The position numbers and the translations under genes are program-made. Positions 1 to 11,744 of a DNA stretch of 64,000 nucleotides are shown here, piece after piece. The number at the start of each line of letters is the position of its first letter. Position 1 is the first letter of the stretch. The notes below the pieces were generated by a model. The model saw only the letters and a program-made list of their open reading frames with translations. It did no database searches and was not told the origin of the DNA. The DNA comes from Petrosia ficiformis (taxonomy: Eukaryota; Porifera; Demospongiae; Haplosclerida; Petrosiidae), in NCBI GenBank assembly GCA_947044365.1, contig OX345640.1, positions 7,488,410 to 7,552,409 on the forward strand, given 5' to 3'.

Positions 1-1241
1 GTCACCGGAACACTGGAAATCAAAAGTGACCTTTCCATCAGGAAAACATCTGTAGAAATAGTCTGGACGAGGTCTAAATAACAATTTAAATTATTGATGA
101 CTATATATACATTACATGTATGTACATACACGTACATACATGTAACATACAAATGTACATACATGTAACATACACATACAAATGTACATGTACATACATG
201 TACATGTACATACAAATGTGCATGTACAATGTACATACACATGTATATACATGTACATGTACATACAAATGTGCATGTACATACATGTAACATAAGTATA
301 ATTATATGAAAATGGTACAGGTAAAAATTTTTCTGAAGTAATAGTAAATGTTCAGACATGTTTTGTCATGTACATGTATTTACATGTGTATGTACATGTG
401 CATGTACATTTGTATGAACATGTATGTACATGTTTCCCATTCTTTTTTGTGTATGTCAAATTTCAATCCATGACTTCATTATTGAGTTACAGTATAATCA
501 TATAATAAATAACATTAAACTATACTCATATAAAGTCATCCCATCCTAATTTTGAGGTCATTGTGAATGTGAACAGACTATGTATCTAATTTCATGTAAT
601 AAACTTACCTGCCAACACAAATCTTAAGGACAGTTATCACAACACCATTTAGTAAACATGATAATGACAATGCTAATGGAATAATGATAATAAAATATAA
701 TTAATACATGACTACTTAGAAAATGAGTCACCAATTTTCAAGTTTTCCCAAAAATGTGCGAACACACGCACACAGACAATATGATTACATGTACCATACC
801 CTTCCACCCACACTTCACAGCGAGGGTAATGTTTTGGTTCACGCTTCAAGTAATTTGTAATTGAAGTACATAATTACGGTACTATATTACATTACTACGA
901 AAATCCATCCCTGCCTAGTCAATATAGTACGAGAAATTAATTTCATGCATCTTGTAATCAGGCGCATGAAATAATTAGAGTATATATGGTACTACACAAT
1001 AACTTCATGCTGAATTACAAGATGCATAAACTAAATTTCTACTAATCACTAATTTAGTACAGGAAGCTAGGTATCCAGTAATTCTTGACCACACCCAACT
1101 TAAATTCTGATACATATAGTCTCCTTAGTGAAATATTAATGATATTTACATACCTAAAAGACCTTGTATCAAATCTGTGTGATCATTTGAGAATATATAA
1201 TTAAATATAATAAAAGCTGTAGGGATCAGAGTACAGATTGC
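1..1241 (-). CDS. PLPP4/5: PLPP4/5-type lipid phosphate phosphatase, partial (copy A)
   Basis: Three minus-strand exons are visible: 1154-1241, 609-672 and 73 down past the window edge. Joined, they read in one frame: a membrane segment rich in I, F and L, then [13 protein letters not shown], then [14 protein letters not shown]. The last stretch is the strongly conserved KxxxxxxRPRP/CFPDG region of PAP2-fold phosphatidate phosphatases of the PLPP4/5 branch, integral membrane enzymes that dephosphorylate phosphatidate and diacylglycerol pyrophosphate. Splice sites are canonical (donors gtatgt and gtaagt; acceptors cag, tag, tag). The catalytic PSxH part would lie left of position 1. N-terminal exons were not found to the right. 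A second copy of the same exons is at 12696-14849, so this is one half of a duplication. Whether it is an intact gene cannot be judged here. Confidence 0.72.
101..440. repeat. TACATG/TGTACA-rich simple repeat
   Basis: Dense, irregular reiteration of TACATG, ACATGTAC and related palindromic hexamers within the PLPP4/5 intron. The same tract is present, with a different number of units, at 13800-14160. Open frames across it only encode Y/V/H/M/C-rich low-complexity peptide and are not genes. Confidence 0.9.
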
Positions 1242-3744
1242 CTGTGAAAATAAAGAAGATATATTGAAACACTATCAAGTCTAATGTACATTATATATAT
1301 ATATATATATATATATTATACATGTGTATATGTAGTTGATTCTAGTGCAATATGAGACCACCTGAGAATGATGCTCATAGGATGAGATTACTTTTTGTCC
1401 CTGTGCATGTATGCATGCATATGTGTATATATCCATAATGCAGATTATACAAACCAGCTCTACCGACTAAAAAGACACAGGTACGAGTTACACATGACTA
1501 AACGTGAATTGATAAGGTAATCTTTAAAAACTCATGAACCATAATCAGACTTGGGGCTGATTACAAATTTTTGATTATTGCGATTACAGTTAAATTAATA
1601 AACCTAATTATGATCATTATTACATGTGTAGGTCTGTGATTATGAATATGATTATGATTACCATACGTGTACACGCACATCCGTCCATCCATCCACACAT
1701 ATTTACATACATACACACACATACATACGTACATACATATATACATGCATACATACCATACATGTACACGTATATCATAATAATTGTAATAACTAGCTTA
1801 ATACAGTCTTCAGTGGCTTTAGATAGGCAACCATATATAGCACTTTCTAAGCATAGTACGTTAGCCTATTATATCATATCTTGCTTCTGCAAGTTGAATA
1901 AACTAATTATTTCATCGCTGAATTACAACAAGGTTTTTTGGAGAACGAAAAAAGTCTCCTGCATTAACTACTGCCATCCCTAGTCTGACTTAGTGACTCA
2001 CATAAAATGATTAAAATCACATGTCTAATGCAAGCTGGTAGGTTAGGAAAGCCACACTCAATTCCGGTTAGGTATGGTTGTTGCAAACTTGATGCAATAG
2101 GGAGTGTTTATAATTGTGTGCTGCCAATAGTGAAATATTAGGGACTGGTTGTTTTCCATACTTGCTGGATATTAAAGTTATCAAACACATCCTCCCTGCA
2201 CGTAAACATTCACCAGGGTCTTAGTATATATCTACTTTCATAGTCACGTTTTGCAACCTAATACAGAATGGTAGAGCGACGAATAACTTATCATAATCTG
2301 TAACACAAGGCAACAATCTTGGCATTTTCAAGTACAAGTCCCATATCTAATTATGATAATCGTTAATTATTTGATGACATTAAGTGTACATGAATTTGAT
2401 TGGTGTGCAAATTCTCTACATTAGCCAGTATTCTTAACTTTTGGTAGTGGAATGTTATTCACAATGACTAAGTACATTGATAGAGGAAGATGACTCAGTG
2501 GGAGAAGTACTAACATGCAAACTATGAATAATGACTAATTTACATGCTATTGTGAAAACATTCCAACACTAAAGGTTAACACATAATTCAAATAGAAATG
2601 GTTAAAACAACTAAACTATAACACACTCGTACATGTACAATCGTAGATAATAGACTCTATTATCTATGGTACAATCAATCCCAATCTTGTTCCTGGGGAG
2701 AACATCTGGCAATAGTGTACAATATTTTGTAGCATGATGATGTTTTCATTATGTGATCAGGGGTGTGTGCAAAGAAGTTAACTGTATCTTTAACATTTAA
2801 AAACAAGATTATAAAACAACAAAAATACTCAATTCCATATCTATACTTCTTAACATTGCCCCAAACCGTCGTACACTAGTGACAACAACCAAATCACAGG
2901 GATTAGCTACCAACAGTGGCACAGATAAATGACATCCTGTTTGGTTGACAATAATATACAACAGATATCCTCTTGACCTTTTAAATAGCTTTTCACATAA
3001 CTCACTATCAAAGAATTTACTGATAGAAGCCTAGAAGAAGATCTTAAAGTCAAAATTAATCTTCGAAACATGTGACATCCCCATGTTTCTATCTTCAAGG
3101 CTTTAAGAGGGTTGGTATACCTTTTTGATCTTTAATTGTGCATATTTTTAGCAAAGAATATTGTGAAAACTACTGTAGATAATTATTGTTCTCATTTTGA
3201 GAGTATATATTTGCAATCTCTTCAGATCAAGTAAAGTATTCTTAGTCCAGCAGATTGGAGTATACAGATAATTATTTTACATATTTTTGGTCAGTGTGGA
3301 GATGCAGGCTTTACCTAGCTTAAGACAGCCATGTTTCTGAAATATTTTAAAATTATTAATAAAAATGTTCTGTCATCTCTAGTCTTGTCCCCATCCATCA
3401 CATGAGAAGAGTCTGGTGACTTTCCAGCAATGTCTTGGCTATGTTGACACAGCATGCAAAAAATACTGCACACCAAATTCAAGTTATGTTAAAACATTAA
3501 GTAATACAATTTGTCCAAAGATAAGCTGGTTGTCGCTGATGGCCTACCCTCCTTTATGATGTTGAAAAGGTTGGCTACAAAAGTACATGTAGATCTATAC
3601 AACTATGGGACAGGATGAGTGTTTGAAAAGGTTTTTGTGTGGGTGCGGCTAGAGATGAGATCAGCAAAGGAGATGGACCCAATCCTGATACTCAATGAAA
3701 AGATACATGTACAGTATAGAAAATGAATACAATTTTGTTTGTAT
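1242..3744. other. Non-coding stretch with dispersed repeats
   Basis: No convincing exon on either strand. It holds the rest of the duplicated block up to about 3090. From about 3085 to 3270 there is a dispersed repeat that recurs inverted at 17107-17290 and 19590-19700. The 5' exons expected for the PLPP4/5 gene could lie here but I could not recognise them. Confidence 0.6.
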
Positions 3745-3944
3745 TAAACATTCCACCAGTTTGCTTTTTGATATTACATAATAACTAGTACAATATGATA
3801 TTTATGAAAATATGTATCATATTTTACAAATCAGCAAATTGTTATCATAACATTTTGAATCTATGAATATATAAGCACTCGCAAAAGTTGTAGATTCATT
3901 TCTTCATAGTTGGATAGCCTATACTCACGTAAGTCACTTATTCA
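3745..3944 (+). promoter_or_regulatory. Conserved upstream region of HEPN-like paralog 1
   Basis: About 200 bp upstream of the ATG align with the upstream DNA of the two paralogs (18355-18553 and the complement of 26604-26760). All three have a TATA-like motif, here TATATAAG at about 3868, roughly 70-75 bp before the start codon. They also share a conserved leader around TTTCTTCATAGTT. Shared position and conservation suggest a core promoter plus 5' UTR. A GTAAGT lies 15 bp before the ATG in copies 1 and 2 but not in copy 3; it may be a chance splice-donor look-alike. Confidence 0.5.
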
Positions 3945-4670
3945 ATGGCTTCAAAGTCCGAAAATGCTCATCGTCATTGGTTACCTACTTTTATAGAAGA
4001 TATTAAAACTTACTTTTCTAAGATCATAAGTGGTAAAGTTTCAGCAGTTTCTGATTTGCTTGTGGTAACTGAGAATATTGTTTCAGTCATGCAAAGTGAT
4101 GCTGATATTAATTTGAATCAAGTTGCAGAGATCATTGACTGCTTGGGAAATGTTGTGAGGTGTTTACTGGAACAGCATGATGAATTACAAGAAAGTCATG
4201 CTGAACTACAAGTAAGTATACAGGACCTTGACGACAAACCAAAAGAGCTGGAAGATCTTGAAGAAACTCTTTTGATCGGTCAAATAGCATTAAAAGTAGA
4301 AAAAGTATTTGTTGAAGAAATAATGAATGGTACAAATGTCACTGACTTACGTTACCTAACTATTTATCAGCTTCATTCTGCCCTTTCTAATCTTGGCAGG
4401 GGCTTACATCAATCTAAAGACATCTTAATGTCACAGGAAGAAGTTTACAAAGCTAAAGCAAATTGGAAAACATTGGATTCTACTTTCGAGCTAAACTCTA
4501 ACTTTTATCATGCAATTACAACATTGAAGTCATATCGAAACTCCAAGGCACATCCAGACATGTCTGTTATACAGGCTCGTGAGCGTTTATCTAATTGCAG
4601 ATACCGTAATATTGTCTCCAAGTTGCTGGATATTCTGGAGAAGGCATCAATCAAAAATATTGGTACTTGA
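3945..4670 (+). CDS. HEPN-like coiled-coil protein, paralog 1
   Basis: Intronless 241-aa frame starting MASKSE. I do not recognise it as a named family. The N-terminal half is helical. Residues about 85-125 form a heptad-like coiled coil (LLEQHDELQESHAEL). The C-terminal part carries R-N-S-K-A-H-P at residues 198-204, followed by a helix ending near the C-terminus. An R followed by N and, five residues on, H matches the RX4-6H signature of HEPN domains, a helical fold found in many metal-independent RNases and in non-catalytic relatives; this is inference. Two full-length paralogs in the window keep the frame and the motif, which argues for a real gene rather than a chance ORF. There is no signal peptide or membrane segment. 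Paralog 1 has a K-P where the others have R-V in the coiled coil. Confidence 0.7.
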   Translation: MASKSENAHRHWLPTFIEDIKTYFSKIISGKVSAVSDLLVVTENIVSVMQSDADINLNQVAEIIDCLGNVVRCLLEQHDELQESHAELQVSIQDLDDKPKELEDLEETLLIGQIALKVEKVFVEEIMNGTNVTDLRYLTIYQLHSALSNLGRGLHQSKDILMSQEEVYKAKANWKTLDSTFELNSNFYHAITTLKSYRNSKAHPDMSVIQARERLSNCRYRNIVSKLLDILEKASIKNIGT

Positions 4671-4741
4671 TTTGATTTTATTCTAGTTTAAAATTACACA
4701 AGAACATTTAAATTTATGTTTGTATATACATGTGTTTGTTT

Positions 4742-5498
4742 ATTACCCTCGCCGCGTAGCGTAGGCGGAAGGGTACGGTAATCGTTTTGTCTGTGTGTGT
4801 GTGTTAGCAATTTTTCTTGAAAAATAAAAACAGTGACATTTCAAAAGGGGTGCTGGTACACTTCAAATTATACAAGGAAAAAAATTAACGTAGGGATTCT
4901 TCTAAAACCTTTTGGTTCTAAAGTTATGACAATTTTTATAACTCACAATTACCGTTTCACGACTTTAAGATGAAATGAGGGCAATAACGAGAGTAAATAT
5001 GGACACGCAAAACACAATTGATCCTGTTTCATGGCTGTCGCTAGCTAAAAAACACTTCAAACCACCAAAACAATCGAGGTAATGGTTGCTTCTGCATCAC
5101 CATTGATGCAAGATAGAGAGCTACCTAGCTCCACCTACAGGTATGTGCACGTACGTACGTACGTGCATGCTTGCATACTAAACACGTGGTAGAGGTGATT
5201 CGTTTTCACACAGAGACTTTAGAGGTAGACTTGAGAACTTTTCGAAGGAAAACACAGAATAAGATGTAAGATATATATACAAATTATACATTTCATTCAT
5301 TGATATCCTTATTTTGTCTTTTAGGATATAAAGTTATATACATGTATATATCAGTTTTAATTAATGCCCATATATAAATGTTTTCAAATCATTTATATTT
5401 CTATTCCATGTAACAAAAGTACTGTTTGTTTCATACACTTTATTATATATATTTTTTAAATGGAGTGCTTTGTATTACTTTGCTACATAGGCGAGGGT
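4742..5498. mobile_element. Repeat with inverted ACCCTCGCC ends
   Basis: The left end reads TTACCCTCGCCGCG and the right end carries the complement (GGCGAGGGT at about 5491). The left end matches, in inverted orientation, the block at 797-830 and 14405-14440. The interior is non-coding with a GT run and ACGT-rich patches. It looks like a non-autonomous element, but target-site duplications were not established. Confidence 0.45.
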
Positions 5499-5582
5499 CC
5501 CGTCCCAACGGCGCTCGTTATAACAGTAAATAGATATCTATTGATATAAAATACATTAATCAATGATGACACTATAACCATA

Positions 5583-7290
5583 TTGATGTCAAATACATTA
5601 TCACATAGATGTCTAAACAATTGAATTTGGACAGTTTTGGCTCCAATAACAAGTGTAGTAAGGAAAGAAGTGACTGCATTAGCAACCCAACCATAAAGAT
5701 GATTGTTTGCAATATTCCTCCCCTCAATATTGTCAATGGGAAAAGATTCAGAGAAGTGTTTGCCTATCTTGAACCCAATTACCACATTCCTTTAGATAGG
5801 TACTTCATGACTCTAATATAATGAAAATATTTAGAACTAACCGAAAAATTACAACAAGAGAGTAGTTTTGTGCTCACAGGAGATATATGGACTAGCATTA
5901 CTGTAGATTCGTAGCTTACTCTGACATTGCAGTACATATCTACATCTTGGGAAAGGTGTAGTGCTGTGCTTCGGACAAAACTACTTGATGACTGCCATAT
6001 TGGTGCAAACATTGTGATTTGGATGGAGGAAATGCTGTCCTCCTATGACATTAGTGTTGATAATGTTATTGCTTTTGTTCATGATACTGGTGCTAATATT
6101 AATCTTGCAGGTCACCAGCTTCATGATAAATATAGTTGGCATACTGAAGACACACGATCCAGCTTTGTGTTAAGGCAGGCTTGAGTGTTAGGGTGACTGA
6201 AGTAGCCATGCAGTTGCTTGCCACTTGGTTGGCCACTTTTGCCGGAGTGAGTTGGCAACCTCAGACAGCCCTGAGGAAAAGGAGGGAAATGATGCAAGTT
6301 GCCCAACAACAATTTAATATACTATGTATCCACTAGATGGAACAGTACCTTTTATCTTATAGATCGTCTCCTGGAGCAGCATTGGCCGATTACTGCAGTC
6401 CCGTCAGATTCATCGGTTACTAAAGTTAGTGACCGTACCCTGGATCTCACAACAGATCAGTGGAACTTGTTAGCTTCATTAAACCCTGTTTTACATGTTT
6501 TGCAAGTAGCCACTACATATTCGAGTACTGAAAACAATGTATCTACATGTATATCAGCAGTATTGTCAATTGTTCATGGCCTCACTAAATCAATGGAAAT
6601 CACTGAAGATGACCCACCTGCAATTTATTTAAATGTAATATCAGTCCGGAAAGTAAGAGAAGGTGGCAACTTGATGAACTTGATGTAATTAATCCTAACC
6701 GCAACTTAATTGCTTCATGTTTTGGTCCAAGATTTAGGCAAACCAAATTTTTAAATTCTCATGATCGCATTGATTTATAGTCTGGTATATCTTACCTGGC
6801 CCATCAAGCTACATCCAGCAGTCCTATTTCCAGATAGAGTACAGGAGAGTGAAGACAGTACTGTGACAGTACAGTCACAAAATGCTCTGGACATTCTACT
6901 AGAAAATGACTCTCTTGATGGTCTGAATGACTTTTCTGATCCCACCCAAGTTGAAATTGAAGATTATTTCAAGCAACAACCAACTCACCGAGATTCAATG
7001 AGAGCAGATTTTTGGTGCTAGCTCCATAGGCAAGGAAGTGCTTGTCCATTGTAGCTACATCTACTCCTGCTGAAAGAATATTTTCAGTTGCAAGACTAAT
7101 AGTTTCTCATTTACGATCAAGCCTCATTCCAGAGCATGTAGATATGTTAGTTTTTTTTAAACAAAAACATGGTGAATTAACTGTGTACTTTTTCTTTGTG
7201 TTTTCTTTTCTACTTTGTTCATGTTGCAATTTTTGCTGGTTTACTGTTAATTGTTTTGATAATGCTATATTTGTGGTCAATTAGTCGACT
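5583..7290 (+). pseudogene. hAT-family transposase remnant, copy 1 (3' part)
   Basis: Successive fragments in different frames match a hAT (BED finger/RNase H-like DDE) transposase. The order is an N-terminal KQLNLDSFGSNNK block (5609-5821), a TGDIWTSI block with a broken frame (about 5880-6180), a STRWNSTF segment (6299-6688), an acidic linker (6880-7015), and the C-terminal dimerisation block with TSTPAERIFSVA and LIPEHVDMLVFFKQ (7042-7180). Stops and frameshifts separate them, so it is dead. Its 5' junction is unusual: the first bases are one unit of the 23-bp minisatellite that forms an array at 27971-28573. Copy 2 lies at 21030-22190. Confidence 0.85.
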
Positions 7291-7299
7291 AGTTGAGTA

Positions 7300-7925
7300 A
7301 ATTAGTTTAAAATGCTCACAATGGTATACAGTATGCATGGAATACACACAAGGTCTATTACTATAATATAATCCCTATGTTGCAACAAGAACAAGATTAT
7401 ATTTCAGTAAAATAGACTGTGTGTACAGTGAGTTATAGCCACTTGAAACACTTGACTTGCTACCTTCCTGCAAATAATGAAGGATAATGTTGATATGAAG
7501 ATCTCCTATCCATCCAAACAAGTTACAAAGATGTGCTGTTAAAAATACGGGAGTTATGAAGCTTAGGTAGAGAGTGGGCATTACCCTAGAACTTTAATAC
7601 ACTCACTTTGGTGTTCTTATGCAAGCAATAAAGCATGAATTTTACATTTGTGTCATTCTTAATCTCTTCGCTCTCCAGCAAAACAAGTTAGCATTTTGAA
7701 TCTTGCAAGAGTCATCGACCTACAGACTGGAGTCAAATACGTCAACACTTCAGCATTTGTATTTAAATAGTTTTTAAGTATTTGTATTTGTATTTTTGAG
7801 TTTTAAAATAACAAATATTTCTATTTGCAATTGAATGAAATACACTGAAAATGTATTTTAAGAGTTAAAATACAAATACTTACACTATCCTTCATGAAGT
7901 TTGTTGGTAATAACTAATTAACCTA
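7300..7925. repeat. Dispersed repeat, partner 27385-27957
   Basis: About 600 bp directly repeated at 27385-27957, including a degenerate GTATTTGTATTT tract near the right end. No coding content. It directly follows the hAT remnant here, and directly precedes the 23-bp minisatellite at the partner site. Confidence 0.8.
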
Positions 7926-8022
7926 AGGCAAACATTATCAAGTACAAGTCGCACATTTGATAAAAGTAGTTATATCATGAAGTGTAAATTAATAACATTC
8001 ATGTGTATATACACAACAGATA

Positions 8023-8612
8023 CTGTAAATCCCATAATGTTAACGGTCCATTAATGTTAACGAAATTAACGAGAAGTTGATTTTCGTTAAAATTAATGGT
8101 CGTTATAATTTAAGTAAAGTTTGCGCATGTGCATATAAAAAACACGTTGTCTAAGCTAAGTAAAGATGTCTATCCATCGTTGGTTGACACCAGCCAGGTC
8201 CTCCAGTCTATCTTTCTTGCCAGATTCCTGCTAGTTGCACAGGAGAGCTGCAGCCCCTGGATGTTGAAGTCAATGGAGACTTTAAACAAATGATGAAAGC
8301 TTCGTTTTCAAGATGGTACGCAGATGAAGTGAGAGTAGCTATGGATGAAGGAAAGTCTGTGAGCGATATGAAGGTGGATCTTAGAGTTTCGGTGATAAAG
8401 CCCTGGCATGCTAACTGGGTGATTTCAGCTATCTTCACACTATCTGACAACAAAGAAACTCTAAAGAAACCTTTTGAGAAAATTGGCATTTCTGAAATTT
8501 TTGAAAATGAAAATCCTTAAAAAATGAAAATCGTTAACATAAATGTTCGTTAAACCCTTACACATTCATAAAACGTTAAATATAATGGCCGTTAACATTA
8601 TGGAATTTACAG
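8023..8612 (+). mobile_element. Pogo/Tigger-like (DDE_1) deletion derivative
   Basis: A 590-bp element flanked by TA (8021-8022 and 8613-8614). The terminal inverted repeats start CTGTAAATYCCATAATG, with about 25 bp matching, and are followed by repeated GTTAACG subterminal motifs. Inside, a frame at about 8214-8520 ends at a stop and reads ELQPLDVEVNGDFK, then FSRWYADEV and VDLRVSVIKPWHANW. That is the C-terminal part of DDE_1 transposases (pogo/Tigger/CENP-B group). The catalytic front half is missing, so the element is non-autonomous. TA flanks agree with the Tc1/mariner-pogo superfamily. Confidence 0.75.
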
Positions 8613-8739
8613 TATTTGAAAATTTACATGTACTTCTTATACCAGTCAACAATATACATGTACATGTAGATGAAAAACCAAAGAAATATTACCTAACAAG
8701 AAAAAAAATCAACATTGGTTTGTGTCAATAGGATATTAG

Positions 8740-9296
8740 AATAAAAGTGTGTTAGAAAGTCACCAGACACATATCACATGGTGGGTGCCCTTAGCAACCA
8801 TTGTAGATTCTTTCTTTATAGTGGGTAGCACTGTACTCATTTATTCAATTAGTTAGTCAAATATATATTGACTAGTATATGAAGTACATGCCATAATAAA
8901 GAATGGTAATACAATGTACACGTCTACATGTACTTTTAACATATAGTATGGAAATCCCATAGTAATGAAGAACATGTGCTGACTATAAAAAACCCGTGGA
9001 GTACAATGGATGGTAGTTGCTATTTATGTACATGTACATACTACATAACTACTTTGGAATGAGCTCGTAACATTTCTTGTTTTTGTAGATATTAGAACAT
9101 TATTACTAATTAAAATAACCAATTCACTGGTTAGTACAGTTGAAAAGAATAGCATAATTTTCATACTGGCTACATACATGATGTTGCTATGACATCATGT
9201 GCACCAATGTACACTAGAATAAATTAAATTATGTGTTTGCAGGCTTTGAAAAAAAAAATAGAATCTTGTTCATATTAAGCGTTCCACCAGCTTGTT
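8740..9296. repeat. Orphan copy of HEPN-like gene upstream region
   Basis: Matches 22195-22430 and 17765-18385, including the stretch that in copy 2 leads into the promoter of the HEPN-like gene (ending GTTCCACCAGCTTG). Here it stops abruptly at about 9296 and runs into the duplicated centractin flank, with no HEPN-like gene behind it. Confidence 0.7.
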
Positions 9297-9775
9297 CGTC
9301 AACCACACCAAATGGGGCTTCTTGATACATAGTATGATTCCATTAAGTATGGATCTAAAATTTCACTTATACTTATTATTTTAGTTAATTAAACTATAAT
9401 TAAACAGCAGAATTGAATTGCAGGTATATTACTAAATGTGTTCAATATTGTGATACTAAAACAACACTACACTTACCAGTAAATACAGAGAAGAAAAAGT
9501 CTGACTAGTATCTCTACAAACAGATATCGTTTGAATGAACTAAATTTTAACTGCATCTTTCCAAATATATGTCTTGCACTACTTGGATGGAACAGTAGAT
9601 ACATGCAGATTCTCATGCTCCCATTGAGACTCAATGAAATACACCACGCCCCCTATTCACTGCACTAACCACGCCTTTTACGCCACGCCCATATTTACCC
9701 CGCCTACAAACCCACCTTCTTTGTATACTTCCGTATATTTTCTAGTATTCTACAAGGGTTGAAATCTCTTCAGAA

Positions 9776-11369
9776 ATGTCTTATGACTTGATTACAGGCC
9801 AACCTATTGTAATAGATAATGTAAGTTATAATATTTCATTAATTAATTTTGTTGTATTCATGATATAGTGCAATATAAAGTGAATGATGTTGTCATATAT
9901 TTTCAGGGGTCTGGAATTATTAAGGCCGGGTTTGCAGGTGATGAGGAACCTCGAGTTCGTTTATCAAGCTAGTAAGTAATATTATGTAAATACGTTCATT
10001 TCAACTTTCAGAATGTCCAAATAATCATTACATTTGATGATATATTACAATGACTATACCCTGTCTGTTCACTAGCAGTCCTTCTTTCTTCGGCAGACAT
10101 TTTTCTTCTCCATAGTGAAGCGTATTTCTTGTAGAGGTCACCTCTGAACAGCCGAAGATAGTTACCAACCTCAGATCCTCAATGCCAATTTTTTTCTGTA
10201 CTGTTTTCACAATTATCCAGTTGTTTTTTGAGCATGTATAATTTTAATCCATTACTTCATTATCAAGTTACAGTATAATAATATGTTAACCTTATGACAT
10301 TAACTATACACTTCATTACTTATAAAGTCATCACAACCTCATCACAACCTCATTTTGAGGTCATCATGAATGTGAACAAAGTTTCAAAAAACTTTAATTA
10401 ATGTAATGTGATAATAATTATGTTAATTTTTATAGCGTTGGTCGTCCTAAACATGTCAAGGTAATGGCTGGTGGACTAGAGGGTGAGTTCTTCTGAAAAT
10501 TTATACATACGAAAAATAAAAATTAGAAATATTTTGGAGACGAAATATTCCCGATTTACGGTACATCATAGTATTACAATGTATATAGTATAAGCACACG
10601 TACATCATAGTATTACAATGTATAATTATAGTATAAGTACATGTACATCATAGTGTATATAGTATATGTACATCTTTTCTTCAGCATGGTATTGTCACAG
10701 ATTGGAATGATATGGAACAAATATGGAATGTTAGTGTAGTACTTCTCATGTCCACCCTTACGTTTATCTGTCTTCCATCCATCCGTCCATCTGTCTTCCA
10801 TCCATCCATCCATTATCCATTTTTCTATCTATCCATCCATCAACTATTCATCCATCCATTCCTCCATTCATTCTTGAATTCTTTCATCCATCAGTGCATT
10901 CATCCATTTACTTATCTATTCATTCATCCATCCATTTAACTATCTGCCTATCTGGTCCTATCATTCATCCATCCACCTATCTTCCTACATGTATCTGTTC
11001 ATTCATCCAGTTATCCAATCATCAAATTATCCATCCATCTATCTATCCATCCTTCCTTTGTTATTAGTATGTCTATTCTAATGGACCAACTTCATGCTGC
11101 TTATGAAGATGTAAGTAATTTAAACACTAAATTATAAAGCAATTAATTTAGAGTGACACTTTTCTTGTAGCATCCTGTATTATTAACAGAAGCTCTTTTC
11201 AACCCAAGGAGGAATCGAATCAAGGCAGCTGAAGTAAGCTACTAAATAATTACTCATTTTAATGGTTCCAGTTTCATTAACGATTAATTAATTTTTTTAA
11301 TCCTCAGATATTTTTCGAGGCGTATAATGTACCAGCTTTATACATATCAATACAAGCTGTTCTTAGTCT
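9776..11369 (+). pseudogene. ACTR1: Centractin (ARP1) partial pseudogene
   Basis: Copies of ACTR1 exons are at 9776-9820, 9907-9971, 10436 to about 10500, 10685-10729, 11068-11110, 11171-11233 and 11308-11369. It is broken in several ways. Exon 3 runs into TGA after GEFF because its end, all of exon 4 and the DNA between are deleted. Exon 6 has an extra G (43 instead of 42 bases), which shifts the frame. Exons 9-17 are absent. Conserved residues have changed too (EALFNP for EAPLNP, SIQAV for SMQAV). The remaining splice sites are still good. The intact gene is at 30896-36828. Confidence 0.92.
10760..11060. repeat. (CATC)n microsatellite in pseudo-intron 5
   Basis: Imperfect CATC/CATT/TATC tetranucleotide tract in the same place as the 32150-32610 tract of the functional gene. 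Frames over it encode I/H/P/S-rich peptide only. Confidence 0.93.
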
Positions 11370-11744
11370 GTAAGTTTTTAAATATATGTGACCCACTGTT
11401 GAGTGGATGTACATGTAGGTATGATACATATCATTAAGCAAGATTGGCGCATGTACATGTACATGTACATTTTGGGGCTGTGGAAATTTAGCCAACTGCT
11501 GGACATTAGGCCTATTTCACCACTCTTGTCTGCTCCCTATGTACTTGGTATACAGTTCAGTCTAGACATTCAGTAGATTTCATACAAGTCCTGACTATTG
11601 CATTTCTAAGCCATGGCGTTGCAAGAGTTAGTTTTGATCTGTGTTAGATGTACATGTATCTATTTATATATGCATTTCTCTGTGTATAATGTACATGTGT
11701 ATATCAATCCATCTGTTTACATGTATCTGTCCACATCTTGTTCA

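Larger units (their letters stand above)
1..3090. repeat. Segmental duplication, left copy (partner 13700-16650)
   Basis: Nearly the whole stretch can be matched in the same orientation to 13700-16650, with scattered substitutions and small indels. One clear difference is about 100 bp around 680-790 that is absent from the partner. The unit contains the PLPP4/5 exons, a TACATG-rich tract, a TA dinucleotide run near 1294-1316 and otherwise non-coding AT-rich DNA. Homology stops near 3090, where a dispersed repeat begins. Confidence 0.9.
9297..11605. repeat. Segmental duplication of the centractin 5' half
   Basis: Aligns in direct orientation to about 30404-33335, covering the promoter side and exons 1-8 of the functional ACTR1 gene, with internal indels, chiefly in the microsatellites and a deletion that removes exon 4. 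A 206-bp block of intron 2 (10032-10237) is identical to 31152-31357. Confidence 0.9.

Noticed and set aside
3926..3945. Strong 5' splice donor GTAAGT just before the HEPN-like start codon
   Set aside because: No acceptor makes a better gene model, and paralog 3 lacks it. Noted only as a possible 5' UTR intron signal.
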